DNA of 16,892 nucleotides from Haloferacaceae archaeon (GTDB lineage Archaea; Halobacteriota; Halobacteria; Halobacteriales; Haloferacaceae): assembly GCA_018609965.1 (NCBI GenBank), contig JAHENP010000042.1:1-16892 (forward strand), read 5' to 3'. The notes under the pieces were generated by a model. It searched no databases. It saw nothing but the letters and a program-made list of their open reading frames with translations, and had not been told where the DNA came from. Positions 1 to 8,556 of the stretch are shown here, one piece after another (the stretch's first letter is position 1; each line of letters begins with the position of its first letter). The translations under genes and the position numbers were made by a program.

Positions 1-1
1 C

Positions 2-565
2 GCCTTGGACCGTCGGGCGGAGGACGACAAGGACCACTACGCCAACAAGCGACTGAAGGTGTCGGGCGACCTGATGAAGGATCTGTTCCGGACGGCGCTC
101 AACAAGCTGGCCCGAGACGTGAAGTACCAGTTGGAGCGGGCGAACATGCGGAACCGCCAGCTCACCGTCAACACGGTCGTTCGCTCGGACGTGTTGACCG
201 AGCGGTTGGAACACCCGATTGCGACGGGCAACTGGGTTGGCGGCCGGTCGGGCGTCTCTCAGTTGGTCGACCGGACGGACTACATGGGTGTGTTGTCACA
301 CCTCCGGCGGCTCCGCTCGCCGCTCTCCCGGAGCCAGCCCCACTTCGAGGCGCGTGATCTCCACGCGACACAGTGGGGGCGGATCTGTCCCTCCGAGACG
401 CCGGAGGGGCCCAACTGTGGACTGGTGAAGAACTTCGCGCAGGCGATGGAGCTGTCACAGAACGTCGAGAACGAACAGGGACTCAAACGAGAACTGGCGT
501 CGATGGGTGTCGAGGGAATCCCCGGCATCGAGGGCGTCGAGCGGGCAGGTCCCGCAGACGACTGA
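2..565 (+). CDS. rpoB2: DNA-directed RNA polymerase subunit B'' (3' part, 5' end outside window)
   Basis: This is the C-terminal ~187 residues of the B'' half of the second-largest RNA polymerase subunit. In halophilic archaea and methanogens the Rpb2/beta equivalent is made as two proteins. The segment matches the lobe/fork part of the subunit: it contains NKRLKVSGDLM, the RNRQLTVNTVVRSDVLTERL stretch, and the highly conserved ATQWGRICPSETPEGPNCGL block next to the active site (fork loop/rifampicin-pocket region in bacterial beta). The frame is open to the left edge, so the real start lies outside. The protein ends in an acidic linker (ERAGPADD) with TGA at 563-565, and rpoB' starts 3 bp later, so the two are certainly co-transcribed. 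The subunit assembles with B', A' and A'' to form the catalytic core. Identification is firm; only the start is missing. Confidence 0.97.
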   Translation, partial: ALDRRAEDDKDHYANKRLKVSGDLMKDLFRTALNKLARDVKYQLERANMRNRQLTVNTVVRSDVLTERLEHPIATGNWVGGRSGVSQLVDRTDYMGVLSHLRRLRSPLSRSQPHFEARDLHATQWGRICPSETPEGPNCGLVKNFAQAMELSQNVENEQGLKRELASMGVEGIPGIEGVERAGPADD

Positions 566-568
566 ACA

Positions 569-2395
569 ATGGCCCAGGCACAAGACGCGAAAGTGTACGT
601 CAACGGGAGTCTGGTCGGCACACACCCGGACCCCCACCAGCTCGCAGAACAGATCCGCGAGGCGCGCCGTCGTGGCGATGTCTCGGACATGGTGAACGTC
701 TCGGTCAAGGGGCGCACCGGTGAGGTGATCGTCAACGCGGACGCCGGGCGCGCCCGGCGGCCGTTGATCGTCGTCGAGGACGGGGAGCCGTTGCTCGACG
801 GCCAACACGTGACGGCCTTAGAGGCCGGCGAGGTCGACTTCCAGGACCTAGTCGACGCCGGGGTCGTGGAGTTCATCGACGCGGAAGAGGAGGAAGACAT
901 CCTCGTCGCCGTCGACGAAGACGAGGTGACACCGAAGACGACCCACCTGGAGATCGACCCACAGCTGATCTTCGGGATCGGCGCGGGGATGATCCCGTAT
1001 CCGGAACACAACGCGTCACCGCGGATCACGATGGGCGCGGGGATGATGAAGCAGTCGCTGGGGCTGCCGGCCGCCAACTACCGCATCCGGCCGGACACCC
1101 GCCAACACCTGCTCCACTACCCCCAGCTGTCGATGGTGAAGACGCAGACGACCGAGCAGATCGGCTTCGACGAACGGCCGGCGGCACAGAACTTCGTCGT
1201 CGCCGTGATGTCCTACGAGGGGTTCAACATCGAGGACGCGCTCGTCATGAACAGCGGCTCCGTCGACCGAGCGATGGCACGGTCGCACTTCTTCCGCACC
1301 TACGAGGGTGAGGAACGCCGTTACCCCGGCGGTCAGGAGGACCGCTTCGAGATTCCTTCTCAGGACGTACGTGGCGCACGCGGTGAGGATGCGTACACCC
1401 ACCTCGACGAAGACGGGCTCGTCAACCCGGAGACGAAAGTCGACGAGAACTCCGTGTTGTTGGGGAAGACCTCCCCGCCCCGGTTCCTGGAGGAGCCGGA
1501 CGACATGGGCGGGCTGTCGCCGCAGAAACGCCGGGAGACTAGCGTGACGATGCGGTCGGGTGAGTCCGGCGTGGTGGACACGGTCACCCTGATGGAGGGT
1601 GAGGACGGCTCGAAGCTGTCGAAGGTGTCCGTCCGGGACCAACGCATCCCGGAGTTGGGCGACAAGTTCGCCTCCCGACACGGCCAGAAGGGTGTCGTGG
1701 GCCACCTCGCCCCACAGGAGGACATGCCGTTCACAGAGGAGGGTGTGGTGCCGGACCTGATCCTCAACCCGCACGCGCTCCCGTCGCGGATGACGGTGGG
1801 CCACGTGTTGGAGATGCTGGGCGGGAAAGTCGGCTCGCTGCGGGGGGAACGGGTCGACGGGACGCCGTTCCAGGGTGAAGACGAGGAGTCGCTGCGCGGC
1901 TCGTTGGAGGAGAACGGGTTCAAATCCTCCGGCAAGGAGGTGATGTACTCCGGCGTGACCGGCGAGAAGATCGACGCGGAGATTTTCGTCGGCACCATCT
2001 TCTACCACAAGCTGTACCACATGGTGTCGAACAAGCTCCACGCCCGGTCGCGGGGGCCGGTGCAGGTGCTCACCCGGCAGCCGACGGAGGGGCGTGCCCG
2101 CGAGGGTGGGCTGCGCGTCGGCGAGATGGAACGCGAGGTGTTGATCGGGCACGGCGCCGCGATGGCGCTGAAAGAACGGTTGTTGGACTCCTCGGACAAG
2201 GAGACCGTCTACATCAGCGAGGAGACGGGGATGGTCGCCGTTGAGGACGTCGAACAACGCCGGATCTACGACCCGGTCACCGGCGACGAGGACGACATCC
2301 ACGAACTGGAGATCAGCTACGCCTTCAAGCTGTTGTTAGACGAGATGAAGGCGCTCGGCATCCGACCGAAGCTCGAACTGGAGGACGCGGTCTGA
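569..2395 (+). CDS. rpoB1: DNA-directed RNA polymerase subunit B'
   Basis: This 608-residue protein is the C-terminal half of the Rpb2/beta equivalent and carries the hybrid-binding region, wall and clamp-anchor parts. Visible landmarks are [11 protein letters not shown] (from residue ~216), the catalytic-centre block [15 protein letters not shown] (364-378, with K366, H371 and K374 matching universally conserved residues), and [20 protein letters not shown] plus [13 protein letters not shown] near the end. It starts with ATG 3 bp after the rpoB'' stop, and rpoA' follows 6 bp after its own stop, so translation is tightly coupled. One oddity is that the protein contains no cysteine at all. The C-terminal Cys4 zinc site of archaeal and eukaryotic subunits reads here SEETGM ... 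YDPVTGDE, with S550, T553, D568 and T571 in the ligand places. The residues around it ([16 protein letters not shown]) are fully conserved, so this is a substitution and not a frameshift. Confidence 0.98.
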   Translation: MAQAQDAKVYVNGSLVGTHPDPHQLAEQIREARRRGDVSDMVNVSVKGRTGEVIVNADAGRARRPLIVVEDGEPLLDGQHVTALEAGEVDFQDLVDAGVVEFIDAEEEEDILVAVDEDEVTPKTTHLEIDPQLIFGIGAGMIPYPEHNASPRITMGAGMMKQSLGLPAANYRIRPDTRQHLLHYPQLSMVKTQTTEQIGFDERPAAQNFVVAVMSYEGFNIEDALVMNSGSVDRAMARSHFFRTYEGEERRYPGGQEDRFEIPSQDVRGARGEDAYTHLDEDGLVNPETKVDENSVLLGKTSPPRFLEEPDDMGGLSPQKRRETSVTMRSGESGVVDTVTLMEGEDGSKLSKVSVRDQRIPELGDKFASRHGQKGVVGHLAPQEDMPFTEEGVVPDLILNPHALPSRMTVGHVLEMLGGKVGSLRGERVDGTPFQGEDEESLRGSLEENGFKSSGKEVMYSGVTGEKIDAEIFVGTIFYHKLYHMVSNKLHARSRGPVQVLTRQPTEGRAREGGLRVGEMEREVLIGHGAAMALKERLLDSSDKETVYISEETGMVAVEDVEQRRIYDPVTGDEDDIHELEISYAFKLLLDEMKALGIRPKLELEDAV

Positions 2396-2401
2396 CAACA
2401 T

Positions 2402-5329
2402 ATGGCAGGAGAAACACCGAAAGAGATCGGCGGGATCAGCTTCGGACTGATGGACCCGGAGACGTACCGGGACATGTCGGCCACGAAGGTGATCACGGCA
2501 GACACGTACGACGACGACGGCTACCCCATCGACATGGGGTTGATGGACCCACGGCTGGGCGTGATCGACCCCGGGTTGGAGTGTCGCACCTGCGGGAAAC
2601 ACAGCGGCTCGTGTAACGGCCACTTCGGTCACATCGAGCTCGCGGCGCCGGTAATCCACGTTGGGTTCACGAAGCTCATCCGACGACTGTTGCGGGCCAC
2701 CTGTAGCGAGTGTGGGAAGATCGCGCTGTCGGAACAAGAGAAGACGGAGTACAGCGAGAACCTCACCCGGACGGCGGATCTGGGCGGCGACACGATGGAC
2801 GTGTTGAAAAGCGCCGTCCGGCAGGCCCGGAAGGCAGACCGGTGTCCCCACTGTGGCGCAGAGCAGGCGGACATCAAACACGAGAAGCCGACCACCTACT
2901 ACGAGGTGCAGGACGTGTTGTCGGGGGAGTACTCGGAGCTGATCGCCGAGGCGATGCAGGGCGGCGAGGACAGCGACCCGGTGTCGCCACACGACCTCGC
3001 GGAGGAGACGGGGATCGCGCTCGAACGGATCAACCAGATCATGTCCGGGGAGTTCCGGCCTCGCGAGGAGGACCGGAAAGCCATCGAGTCGGCGCTCGAT
3101 GTCGATCTGACCGAGGAGGACATGAACAAGCTGATGGCCTCCGACATCCGGGACTGGTTTGAGGACATCCCGGACGACGACATCGGGGCCATCGGGGTCG
3201 ACCCCGAACAGGCCCGGCCGGAGTGGATGATCCTCACCGTGTTGCCCGTGCCGCCGGTGACCGCGCGGCCGTCGATCACGCTGGACAACGGCCAACGGTC
3301 CGAGGACGACCTCACACACAAGCTGGTGGACATCATCCGGATCAACCAACGGTTCATGGAGAACCGTGAGGCCGGCGCCCCACAGCTGATCATCGAGGAC
3401 CTCTGGGAACTGCTCCAGTACCACGTCACCACGTTCATCGACAACGAGATCAGCGGGACACCCCCGGCACGCCACCGCTCCGGGCGGCCGTTGAAGACGC
3501 TGTCCCAGCGACTGAAGGGGAAGGAGGGGCGGTTCCGCGGGAGTCTGTCGGGGAAGCGTGTCAACTTCTCCGCCCGGACCGTGATCAGTCCGGACCCGAC
3601 GCTGTCGCTCAACGAGGTGGGTGTCCCCGAACGGGTCGCCGAGGAGATGACACAGACGATGAACGTCTCCGAGCGCAACCTCGACCGGGCGCGGCAGTAC
3701 GTCTCCAACGGCCCGGAGGCACACCCAGGCGCGAATTACGTGAAACGGCCGGACGGCCGGCGGCTGAAGGTGACAGCGAAGAACTGCGAGGAACTCGCCG
3801 AGAAGGTCGAGGCCGGCTGGGAGGTGAACCGCCACCTCGTGGACGGTGACATCGTGATCTTCAACCGGCAGCCGTCGCTCCACCGGATGTCGATCATGGC
3901 CCACGAGGTCGTGGTGATGCCGTACAAGACGTTCCGGCTGAACACGACCGTCTGTCCGCCGTACAACGCGGACTTCGACGGCGACGAGATGAACATGCAC
4001 GCGCTCCAAAACGAGGAGGCGCGTGCGGAGGCACGTGTGTTGATGCGGGTCCAAGAACAGATGTTGTCCCCGCGGTTCGGCGAGAACATCATCGGGGCGA
4101 TCCAGGACCACATCTCGGGGATGTACCTGCTGACACACGACAACCCGCAGTTCAACGAGACGCAGGCGTTGGACCTGTTGCGGCAGACCTCTATCGACGA
4201 ACTGCCCACGCCAGACGGGGAAGACGCCGAGACGGGTCGGCCGTACTGGACGGGTCAGACGATCTTCTCACAGCTTCTGCCGGACGATCTCGACTTGGCG
4301 TTCGTCTCGGAGGCGGGCGACGAGGTCGTGATCGAGGACGGCGCGCTGACACAGGGGACGATCGACTCGGCGGGTGTGGGTGACTTCGGCAGCGACATCG
4401 TCGACACGCTGACGAAGGTGTACTCGAAGACGCGCGCACGGGTGTTCGTCAACGAGGTCGCCGCGCTCGCGATGCGGACGATCATGCACTTTGGCTTCTC
4501 GATTGGGATCGACGACGAGTCGCTCCCCCCGGAGGCGGACGCCCAGATCGACGAGGCGATCCAGAACTCCCGGGACCGCGTCAACGAGCTGATCGAGACG
4601 TACGAGAACGGGGAGATCGACTCGTTGCCCGGACGGACGGTCGACGAGACGGTCGAGATGAAGATCATGCAGACGCTGTCACAGTCGCGTGACTCCGCGG
4701 GCGACATCGCCGAGGACTACCTCGACGAGTCGAACCCGGCGATCATCATGGCCGCCTCCGGCGCGCGTGGGTCGATGCTGAACCTCACGCAGATGGCCGG
4801 TCTCGTGGGTCAGCAGTCCGTCTCGGGTGAGCGGATCAACCGCGGCTACGAGGATCGGACCCTGTCGCACTTCGAGCCGAACGACCTGTCGGCGGACGCC
4901 CACGGGTTCGTGGAGAACTCCTACCGGTCGGGGCTCGGCCCGAAGGAGTTCTTCTTCCACGCGATGGGTGGCCGCGAGGGGTTGGTCGACACGGCCGTCC
5001 GGACCTCGAAGTCCGGTTACCTCCAACGCCGGCTGATCAACGCGCTCTCGGAGTTGGAGGCGCAGTACGACGGCACCGTCCGGGACACCTCCGGAACGGT
5101 CGTTCAGTTCGAGTTCGGCGAGGACGGCACCTCGCCGGTGAAGGTGTCCTCGGACGACGACGGCGACGTCGACGTCGAGCAGATCACCGAACGGATCGTC
5201 GACGCGGAGTTCGACGACGAGGCGGAGAAGGAACGGTTCATCGGCAGCCGCGAGCCGCCGACGAACCTCTCGGAGTACGCCGGCCCCGGGCTGGACAAGG
5301 CCGGTACGGGGGTGAGTTCGGATGACTGA
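2402..5329 (+). CDS. rpoA1: DNA-directed RNA polymerase subunit A'
   Basis: This 975-residue protein is the N-terminal two-thirds of the Rpb1/beta' equivalent. It carries the catalytic metal-binding motif NADFDGD at 522-528 (D524, D526, D528 chelate Mg2+). The clamp zinc ligands are present: C61-x2-C64-x6-C71-x2-H74, and a second site from C101, C104, C148 and C151. Other landmarks are the [20 protein letters not shown] lid/rudder region, [18 protein letters not shown] before the active site, the [18 protein letters not shown] funnel segment and the [13 protein letters not shown] bridge-helix approach. Between the second zinc site and the core lies an acidic ~80-residue insertion with a helix-turn-helix-like stretch (about 199-236), which I recall also in the Halobacterium homologue. 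The start is ATG at 2402, 6 bp after rpoB'. The 3' end overlaps rpoA'' by 8 bp, with a Shine-Dalgarno-like GGGGGTGA just before the next start. Confidence 0.98.
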   Translation: MAGETPKEIGGISFGLMDPETYRDMSATKVITADTYDDDGYPIDMGLMDPRLGVIDPGLECRTCGKHSGSCNGHFGHIELAAPVIHVGFTKLIRRLLRATCSECGKIALSEQEKTEYSENLTRTADLGGDTMDVLKSAVRQARKADRCPHCGAEQADIKHEKPTTYYEVQDVLSGEYSELIAEAMQGGEDSDPVSPHDLAEETGIALERINQIMSGEFRPREEDRKAIESALDVDLTEEDMNKLMASDIRDWFEDIPDDDIGAIGVDPEQARPEWMILTVLPVPPVTARPSITLDNGQRSEDDLTHKLVDIIRINQRFMENREAGAPQLIIEDLWELLQYHVTTFIDNEISGTPPARHRSGRPLKTLSQRLKGKEGRFRGSLSGKRVNFSARTVISPDPTLSLNEVGVPERVAEEMTQTMNVSERNLDRARQYVSNGPEAHPGANYVKRPDGRRLKVTAKNCEELAEKVEAGWEVNRHLVDGDIVIFNRQPSLHRMSIMAHEVVVMPYKTFRLNTTVCPPYNADFDGDEMNMHALQNEEARAEARVLMRVQEQMLSPRFGENIIGAIQDHISGMYLLTHDNPQFNETQALDLLRQTSIDELPTPDGEDAETGRPYWTGQTIFSQLLPDDLDLAFVSEAGDEVVIEDGALTQGTIDSAGVGDFGSDIVDTLTKVYSKTRARVFVNEVAALAMRTIMHFGFSIGIDDESLPPEADAQIDEAIQNSRDRVNELIETYENGEIDSLPGRTVDETVEMKIMQTLSQSRDSAGDIAEDYLDESNPAIIMAASGARGSMLNLTQMAGLVGQQSVSGERINRGYEDRTLSHFEPNDLSADAHGFVENSYRSGLGPKEFFFHAMGGREGLVDTAVRTSKSGYLQRRLINALSELEAQYDGTVRDTSGTVVQFEFGEDGTSPVKVSSDDDGDVDVEQITERIVDAEFDDEAEKERFIGSREPPTNLSEYAGPGLDKAGTGVSSDD
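5308..5315 (+). promoter_or_regulatory. Shine-Dalgarno-like site for rpoA''
   Basis: GGGGGTGA lies inside the end of rpoA', 6 nt before the rpoA'' ATG at 5322, and resembles the anti-16S consensus GGAGGTGA. Most genes here have no such motif. Together with the 8-bp gene overlap it fits translational re-initiation, which would keep A' and A'' equimolar. It also supports ATG 5322 as the start. Confidence 0.55.
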
Positions 5330-7163
5330 CCCCGCCGCCGAGCGGTTCGACGATGTCGACGCCGACATCGAGCTTGTCGTCGAGGATACGGAGCTGCCGC
5401 GGCGACTGAAAGACGAGATCTACGAGACGATCGACGAACGGGGCGGCGTCGCAGTCGAACAGGCCGACGAGATCGCACAGGCGACGGAGTCCCGGTACGT
5501 CGACACGCGGGTCGACCCGCTCGATCCGGTCGGGACAGTCTCGGCACAGAGTATCGGCGAGCCCGGAACGCAGATGTCGATCCCACACGACGAGCGTGTC
5601 GTCGTCCGCCGTGACGGCGAGACGGACACGACGGAGATTGGCCCGCTCGTCGACAACATCGTCGAGTCGCGGGAGTCGCGCGAGGCCGACGGCCACGAGG
5701 TCGCGCTGGCTCCGGACTCGTTGGAAGTGCCGAGCCTCGGGGACGACGAGCGGGTCGCGTGGCAGTCCGTCGAGGAGGTCAGCCGACACGAAGCGCCAGA
5801 GGAACTGCTGGAGTTCGAACTGGCGTCCGGCCGGACGGTTCGCGCGACGAAGGCACACTCGTTTGTGGTCCAACGCGAGGGTGAGATCGTTCCGATTCAG
5901 GGTGACGAACTCGAGACTGGTGAGGAGTTGCCAGTCGTCGGAACGTTCGACACAGAAACCCAAACAGTTGGTCTCGACGTGTTCGAGACTGTCGCCACGG
6001 ACGGTTCGGGAGCGGTCGCGGTCACCCGTGAGGACGCAGACCCAGAGGTCGTCGCAACGGCCAGTTGGGAACAGATCGACGACATCCGCACCGTCGAGAC
6101 GGACCACGACTACGTCTACGACTTCTCGGTCGCCGGCTTGGAGACGTTCACGACGGCCGAGGGGGTCGTCACCCACAACACGATGAACACGTTCCACTTC
6201 GCGGGCGTCGCGGAGATGGACGTGACCCAGGGGTTGCCGCGGCTGATCGAGCTGGTGGACGCCCGGAAGGAGCCGGACACGCCGGTGATGGTCGTGCGCT
6301 TGGAGGGTGAACACGCGACGGACCGCGAGAAGGCCCACGAGGTCGTGTGGCAGATCGAGGCGACACAGATTCTCGCGTTGGGCGACGTGTCGACGAACGT
6401 CGCAGACATGCGGGTCTCCGTCGATCTGAACGAGGAGACCCTGTTGGAACGGTGGCCCTCCTACGAGCAGCCGGCGGAGGTGGCTGCGGTCGTCGCGGAG
6501 ACGATCGAGTCGAAGCTGGGCGTCGAGACGACCCAACGCGGCACGGTCGTCCAGTTCGGGCCAGACGAGCCCAGCTACCGCGAACTGCTCCAGTTGGTCG
6601 AACAGCTCCGGGAGATCACGTTCAAAGGGATCGAGGAGGTCTCGCGTGTGGTCATCCGGAAGGAGGAGGCCAACGACGGGGGCGACGAGGAGTTCGTCCT
6701 CTACACGGAGGGGTCGGCGTTCAGCGACGTGTTGGAGATCGAGGGTGTCGACGCCTCGCGGACGACGTGTAACAACATCCACGAGATCTACCGGACGCTG
6801 GGCGTGGAGGCCGCACGGGAGTCGATCATCGACGAGACGAAAGACACCCTGGAAGAACAGGGGCTCGACGACGTGAACGTCCGGCACCTGATGTTGGTCG
6901 CGGACATCATGACCAACCAGGGGACAGTCGAGTCGATCGGTCGCCACGGGATCAGCGGGTCGAAGGAGTCCGTGCTCGCGCGGGCGGCCTTCGAGGTGAC
7001 CGTCAACCACCTGTTGGACGCGGCGATCCAGGGTGAGGTGGACGACTTAGACGGCGTGATCGAGAACGTGATCGCGGGCAAGCCGGTCGCAATCGGCACC
7101 GGCGACGTGGACCTCCGGATGGGGTCGACGGGCGACACGACACAGCCGTCGGCAGACGACTAA
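5322..7163 (+). CDS. rpoA2: DNA-directed RNA polymerase subunit A'' with in-frame mini-intein
   Basis: The 613-residue precursor is the C-terminal third of the Rpb1/beta' equivalent (trigger loop, jaw and C-terminal clamp parts). Removing residues 86-286 (the intein) leaves a 412-residue subunit, close to the normal size for haloarchaeal A''. The N-extein ends in [12 protein letters not shown] and the C-extein resumes with [20 protein letters not shown]; joined, they rebuild the universal trigger-loop sequence. Later landmarks are [49 protein letters not shown] and a DNQGxVxxxxRHGI-type end block ([24 protein letters not shown]). The gene overlaps rpoA' by 8 bp, and the nusA-like gene follows 75 bp downstream. 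Active polymerase can form only after protein splicing, because the intein sits on substrate-contacting residues. Identification is firm. Confidence 0.98.
   Translation: MTDPAAERFDDVDADIELVVEDTELPRRLKDEIYETIDERGGVAVEQADEIAQATESRYVDTRVDPLDPVGTVSAQSIGEPGTQMSIPHDERVVVRRDGETDTTEIGPLVDNIVESRESREADGHEVALAPDSLEVPSLGDDERVAWQSVEEVSRHEAPEELLEFELASGRTVRATKAHSFVVQREGEIVPIQGDELETGEELPVVGTFDTETQTVGLDVFETVATDGSGAVAVTREDADPEVVATASWEQIDDIRTVETDHDYVYDFSVAGLETFTTAEGVVTHNTMNTFHFAGVAEMDVTQGLPRLIELVDARKEPDTPVMVVRLEGEHATDREKAHEVVWQIEATQILALGDVSTNVADMRVSVDLNEETLLERWPSYEQPAEVAAVVAETIESKLGVETTQRGTVVQFGPDEPSYRELLQLVEQLREITFKGIEEVSRVVIRKEEANDGGDEEFVLYTEGSAFSDVLEIEGVDASRTTCNNIHEIYRTLGVEAARESIIDETKDTLEEQGLDDVNVRHLMLVADIMTNQGTVESIGRHGISGSKESVLARAAFEVTVNHLLDAAIQGEVDDLDGVIENVIAGKPVAIGTGDVDLRMGSTGDTTQPSADD
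5577..6179 (+). other. Mini-intein (201 aa) in RpoA'' trigger loop
   Basis: The intein spans residues 86-286 of the RpoA'' precursor. The N-terminal splice block begins [15 protein letters not shown], so serine is the first nucleophile. Block B is [14 protein letters not shown], with T176 and H179 in the TxxH position. The C-terminal blocks read [19 protein letters not shown] and VVTHN, giving the penultimate His and terminal Asn, followed by Thr as +1 extein nucleophile. No LAGLIDADG or HNH motif is visible between blocks B and F, where only ~80 acidic residues remain, so this looks like a mini-intein without homing endonuclease that can splice but not home. Third-position GC is visibly lower than in the flanking extein codons (for example around 5940-5990), consistent with separate ancestry. 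Inteins at RNA polymerase A'' are known in archaea (e.g. Methanocaldococcus, Haloquadratum); whether this insertion site is identical I recall only loosely. Confidence 0.95.
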
Positions 7164-7238
7164 CGGTCACTCCTGGTGGTCGCCCGCGTGGGCGACCGAC
7201 GGACGTTCTGGCAGCCCAAACGAGACACGACACACAGC

Positions 7239-7658
7239 ATGCACGTCGAACTCACAGACGAAGCACGACGGTACGCGAGTCGGTTCGCAGACGTGACCGG
7301 GGTGACACCCCGCGACTGTCTGGTCCGGGAGGACGGCAACCGAGTGGTGGTCGTCGTCCCCCCGGGCGAGAAAGGCGAGGCGGTCGGGCCGGCGGGCGCG
7401 ACCGTCGAGCGGGCAGAGGAACTGCTGTCGACGACCATCGACGTGGTGGAGAACGCCGAGCGAGCGGCGGACTTCGTCGCGAACGCGTTGGCGCCAGCGG
7501 CGGTTCGAGGGGTGACCGTCAGCCAGCAGGGCGTGGCGTTCGCGGAGGTGTTGGCCTCGGACCGCGGGGTCGCCATCGGCGAGGACGGCCAGACCATCGA
7601 GACCGCCCGGGAACTGGCGCGTCGGCACCACGACATCGACGACGTGCAGTTGGCCTGA
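7239..7658 (+). CDS. nusA: NusA-like KH-domain transcription factor
   Basis: This 139-residue protein consists of two KH RNA-binding domains, matching the short archaeal NusA homologues that lack the bacterial N-terminal polymerase-binding and S1 domains. The GxxG loops are GPAG (50-53) and GEDG (114-117), each followed by an amphipathic helix (ATVERAEELL; QTIETARELA). The linker NALAPAAV is typical of the family. I chose ATG 7239, starting MHVELTDEARRY, because the family begins at that strand; an upstream in-frame GTG at 7176 would add 21 non-conserved residues. The gene lies 75 bp after rpoA'' on the same strand, its usual place in archaeal rpo operons, and probably acts on elongation or RNA binding with the polymerase. 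Usually rps12 and rps7 follow; here the next gene is convergent, its stop 3 bp away. Confidence 0.93.
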   Translation: MHVELTDEARRYASRFADVTGVTPRDCLVREDGNRVVVVVPPGEKGEAVGPAGATVERAEELLSTTIDVVENAERAADFVANALAPAAVRGVTVSQQGVAFAEVLASDRGVAIGEDGQTIETARELARRHHDIDDVQLA

Positions 7659-7661
7659 GCG

Positions 7662-8084
7662 TCAGAAGTAGAGCCCGACGAACGCGACACCGCCGCCGAG
7701 CAGGGTGAACGCGTCGACGAGCACGATCTGTCGGCGGTGTCGCGGCTCCGTGTCGCCAGTGGCGAAGGCGGGGACGAGCACAGCGAGCGCGTACCCCGCC
7801 GCGAGGAGCGCGACGAGCCCGCCGGCGACGGAGGCGGCGGCGAAGATGTCGAACCCACTCAGGACGCCGACGGCGACGGTCGCAAGCAGGCCGACGACGG
7901 AGAGTCCGACCCCGATTCGGTACTGTCGCGGCAGGAGATCACCGACAGCGCGTTCTGCGTCCGCCGCGGCGAACAGCCCGAACAACCGAGGGGTCACGAG
8001 AAACGACACCGCGAGCGTCGCTCCGAGCCAGAGGCCGAAGGCGAGTCCCGCGGTCAACTCGGCGAGCGAGACCAGCGTCCCCAT
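7662..8084 (-). CDS. DUF4149-like integral membrane protein
   Basis: This 140-residue, very hydrophobic protein has four predicted transmembrane helices at roughly residues 6-32, 53-74, 80-105 and 118-138. Motifs such as LAFGLWLGATLAVSFLVTPRLFGLF, a short basic loop (LPRQYRIG) after helix 1 and a polar loop GDTEPRHRRQ before the last helix resemble the DUF4149/TMEM205-like family of unknown function. I chose ATG 8084 because translation upstream in the same frame is Arg/Pro-rich shadow sequence; a weak TATA-like TTCAAA (complement of 8109-8114) lies about 27 bp upstream, which fits a leaderless mRNA. The gene converges on nusA with a 3-bp gap and interrupts the usual nusA-rps12 order. Family assignment is by pattern and moderate; the membrane topology is clear. 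Confidence 0.78.
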   Translation of the reverse strand: MGTLVSLAELTAGLAFGLWLGATLAVSFLVTPRLFGLFAAADAERAVGDLLPRQYRIGVGLSVVGLLATVAVGVLSGFDIFAAASVAGGLVALLAAGYALAVLVPAFATGDTEPRHRRQIVLVDAFTLLGGGVAFVGLYF

Positions 8085-8184
8085 GCGCGAAACTGCGACC
8101 GGCCGGGGTTTGAACGTCTCGCTTTCGGGCGTTCTGCGCTGCTGCCGGTCAGCGTCTCCGAGAACAGTCGGCTCGGCTCGTGTC

Positions 8185-8376
8185 TCAGCGGCGGCCGCGT
8201 TCGAACACACCCTGTGCGCTCGGGCGGTCGAGCGCGTGACTCGACTCCTCCCCGTCCGCCGCGGCCTCCTCGGTGTCTGGCTCCGACTCGTCGGCCGGGC
8301 CACGGGTGAACACACCCTGTGCAGTCACTGTCTCTCGTCGGTGCTCTCGTCCGTCTGTGTCGGCGTCTCCTGTCAT
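8185..8376 (-). CDS. Possible small acidic protein with duplicated AQGVF motif
   Basis: A short frame encodes 63 residues from ATG 8376 (69 from GTG 8394). The composition is haloarchaeal: a central acidic stretch (DESEPDTEEAAADGEE) and few hydrophobic residues, with no cysteine and no membrane span. AQGVFTRG near the N-terminus and AQGVFERG near the C-terminus are exactly 35 codons apart, and the 15 bases encoding AQGVF are identical in both (8203-8217 and 8308-8322). A good TATA-like TTTATTAT (complement of 8437-8444) would place the transcript start near 8413, 20-40 nt before either start codon. It lies upstream of, and in the same direction as, the DUF4149-like gene (100 bp gap). I do not recognise the family and assign no function. 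It could still be a fortuitous open frame in GC-rich DNA. Confidence 0.5.
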   Translation of the reverse strand: MTGDADTDGREHRRETVTAQGVFTRGPADESEPDTEEAAADGEESSHALDRPSAQGVFERGRR

Positions 8377-8435
8377 GGCTGTCGCGAGCGACACGGTCTC
8401 CCGTGGTACTCTGTGGCGCGGCAGACGGGACGCAA

Positions 8436-8445
8436 GATAATAAAC
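8436..8445. promoter_or_regulatory. AT-rich TATA-like element, possibly bidirectional
   Basis: GATAATAAAC stands out in GC-rich sequence within the 180-bp gap 8377-8556. Read on the minus strand (GTTTATTATC) it is well placed for the small acidic protein ending at 8185. Read on the plus strand it could drive the lipoprotein gene at 8557 with a leader of about 90 nt. No other obvious promoter is visible for either. Confidence 0.45.
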
Positions 8446-8556
8446 TCACGGGCGAGTACCAACACTCGCGGGAACGTCGGTGGTGCAACCGAGTGGTCGG
8501 TGGTGGGCGGAGAGCTGACACGTTTGTGCCAGAGACGAACGCAACGCACACGATTG

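Noticed and set aside
2336..4138. Long open frame antisense to rpoA'
   Set aside because: It mirrors the codon pattern of rpoA' in GC-rich DNA, has no recognisable motif and is Arg/Val/His-rich, unlike acidic haloarchaeal proteins.
5757..6102. Homing endonuclease domain in the intein
   Set aside because: No LAGLIDADG, HNH or GIY-YIG motif can be read between the splicing blocks; the segment is too short.
5238..7010. Long open frame antisense to rpoA''
   Set aside because: It is a shadow of the sense gene, including through the intein; composition and lack of motifs argue against a real protein.
7176..7238. Upstream GTG start for the NusA-like gene
   Set aside because: It would add 21 residues not seen in the family; ATG 7239 gives the expected first beta strand.
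8085..8315. N-terminal extension of the DUF4149-like protein
   Set aside because: The extra 77 residues are Arg/Pro/Ser-rich low-complexity shadow sequence with no membrane or signal features; ATG 8084 has a suitably placed TATA-like element.
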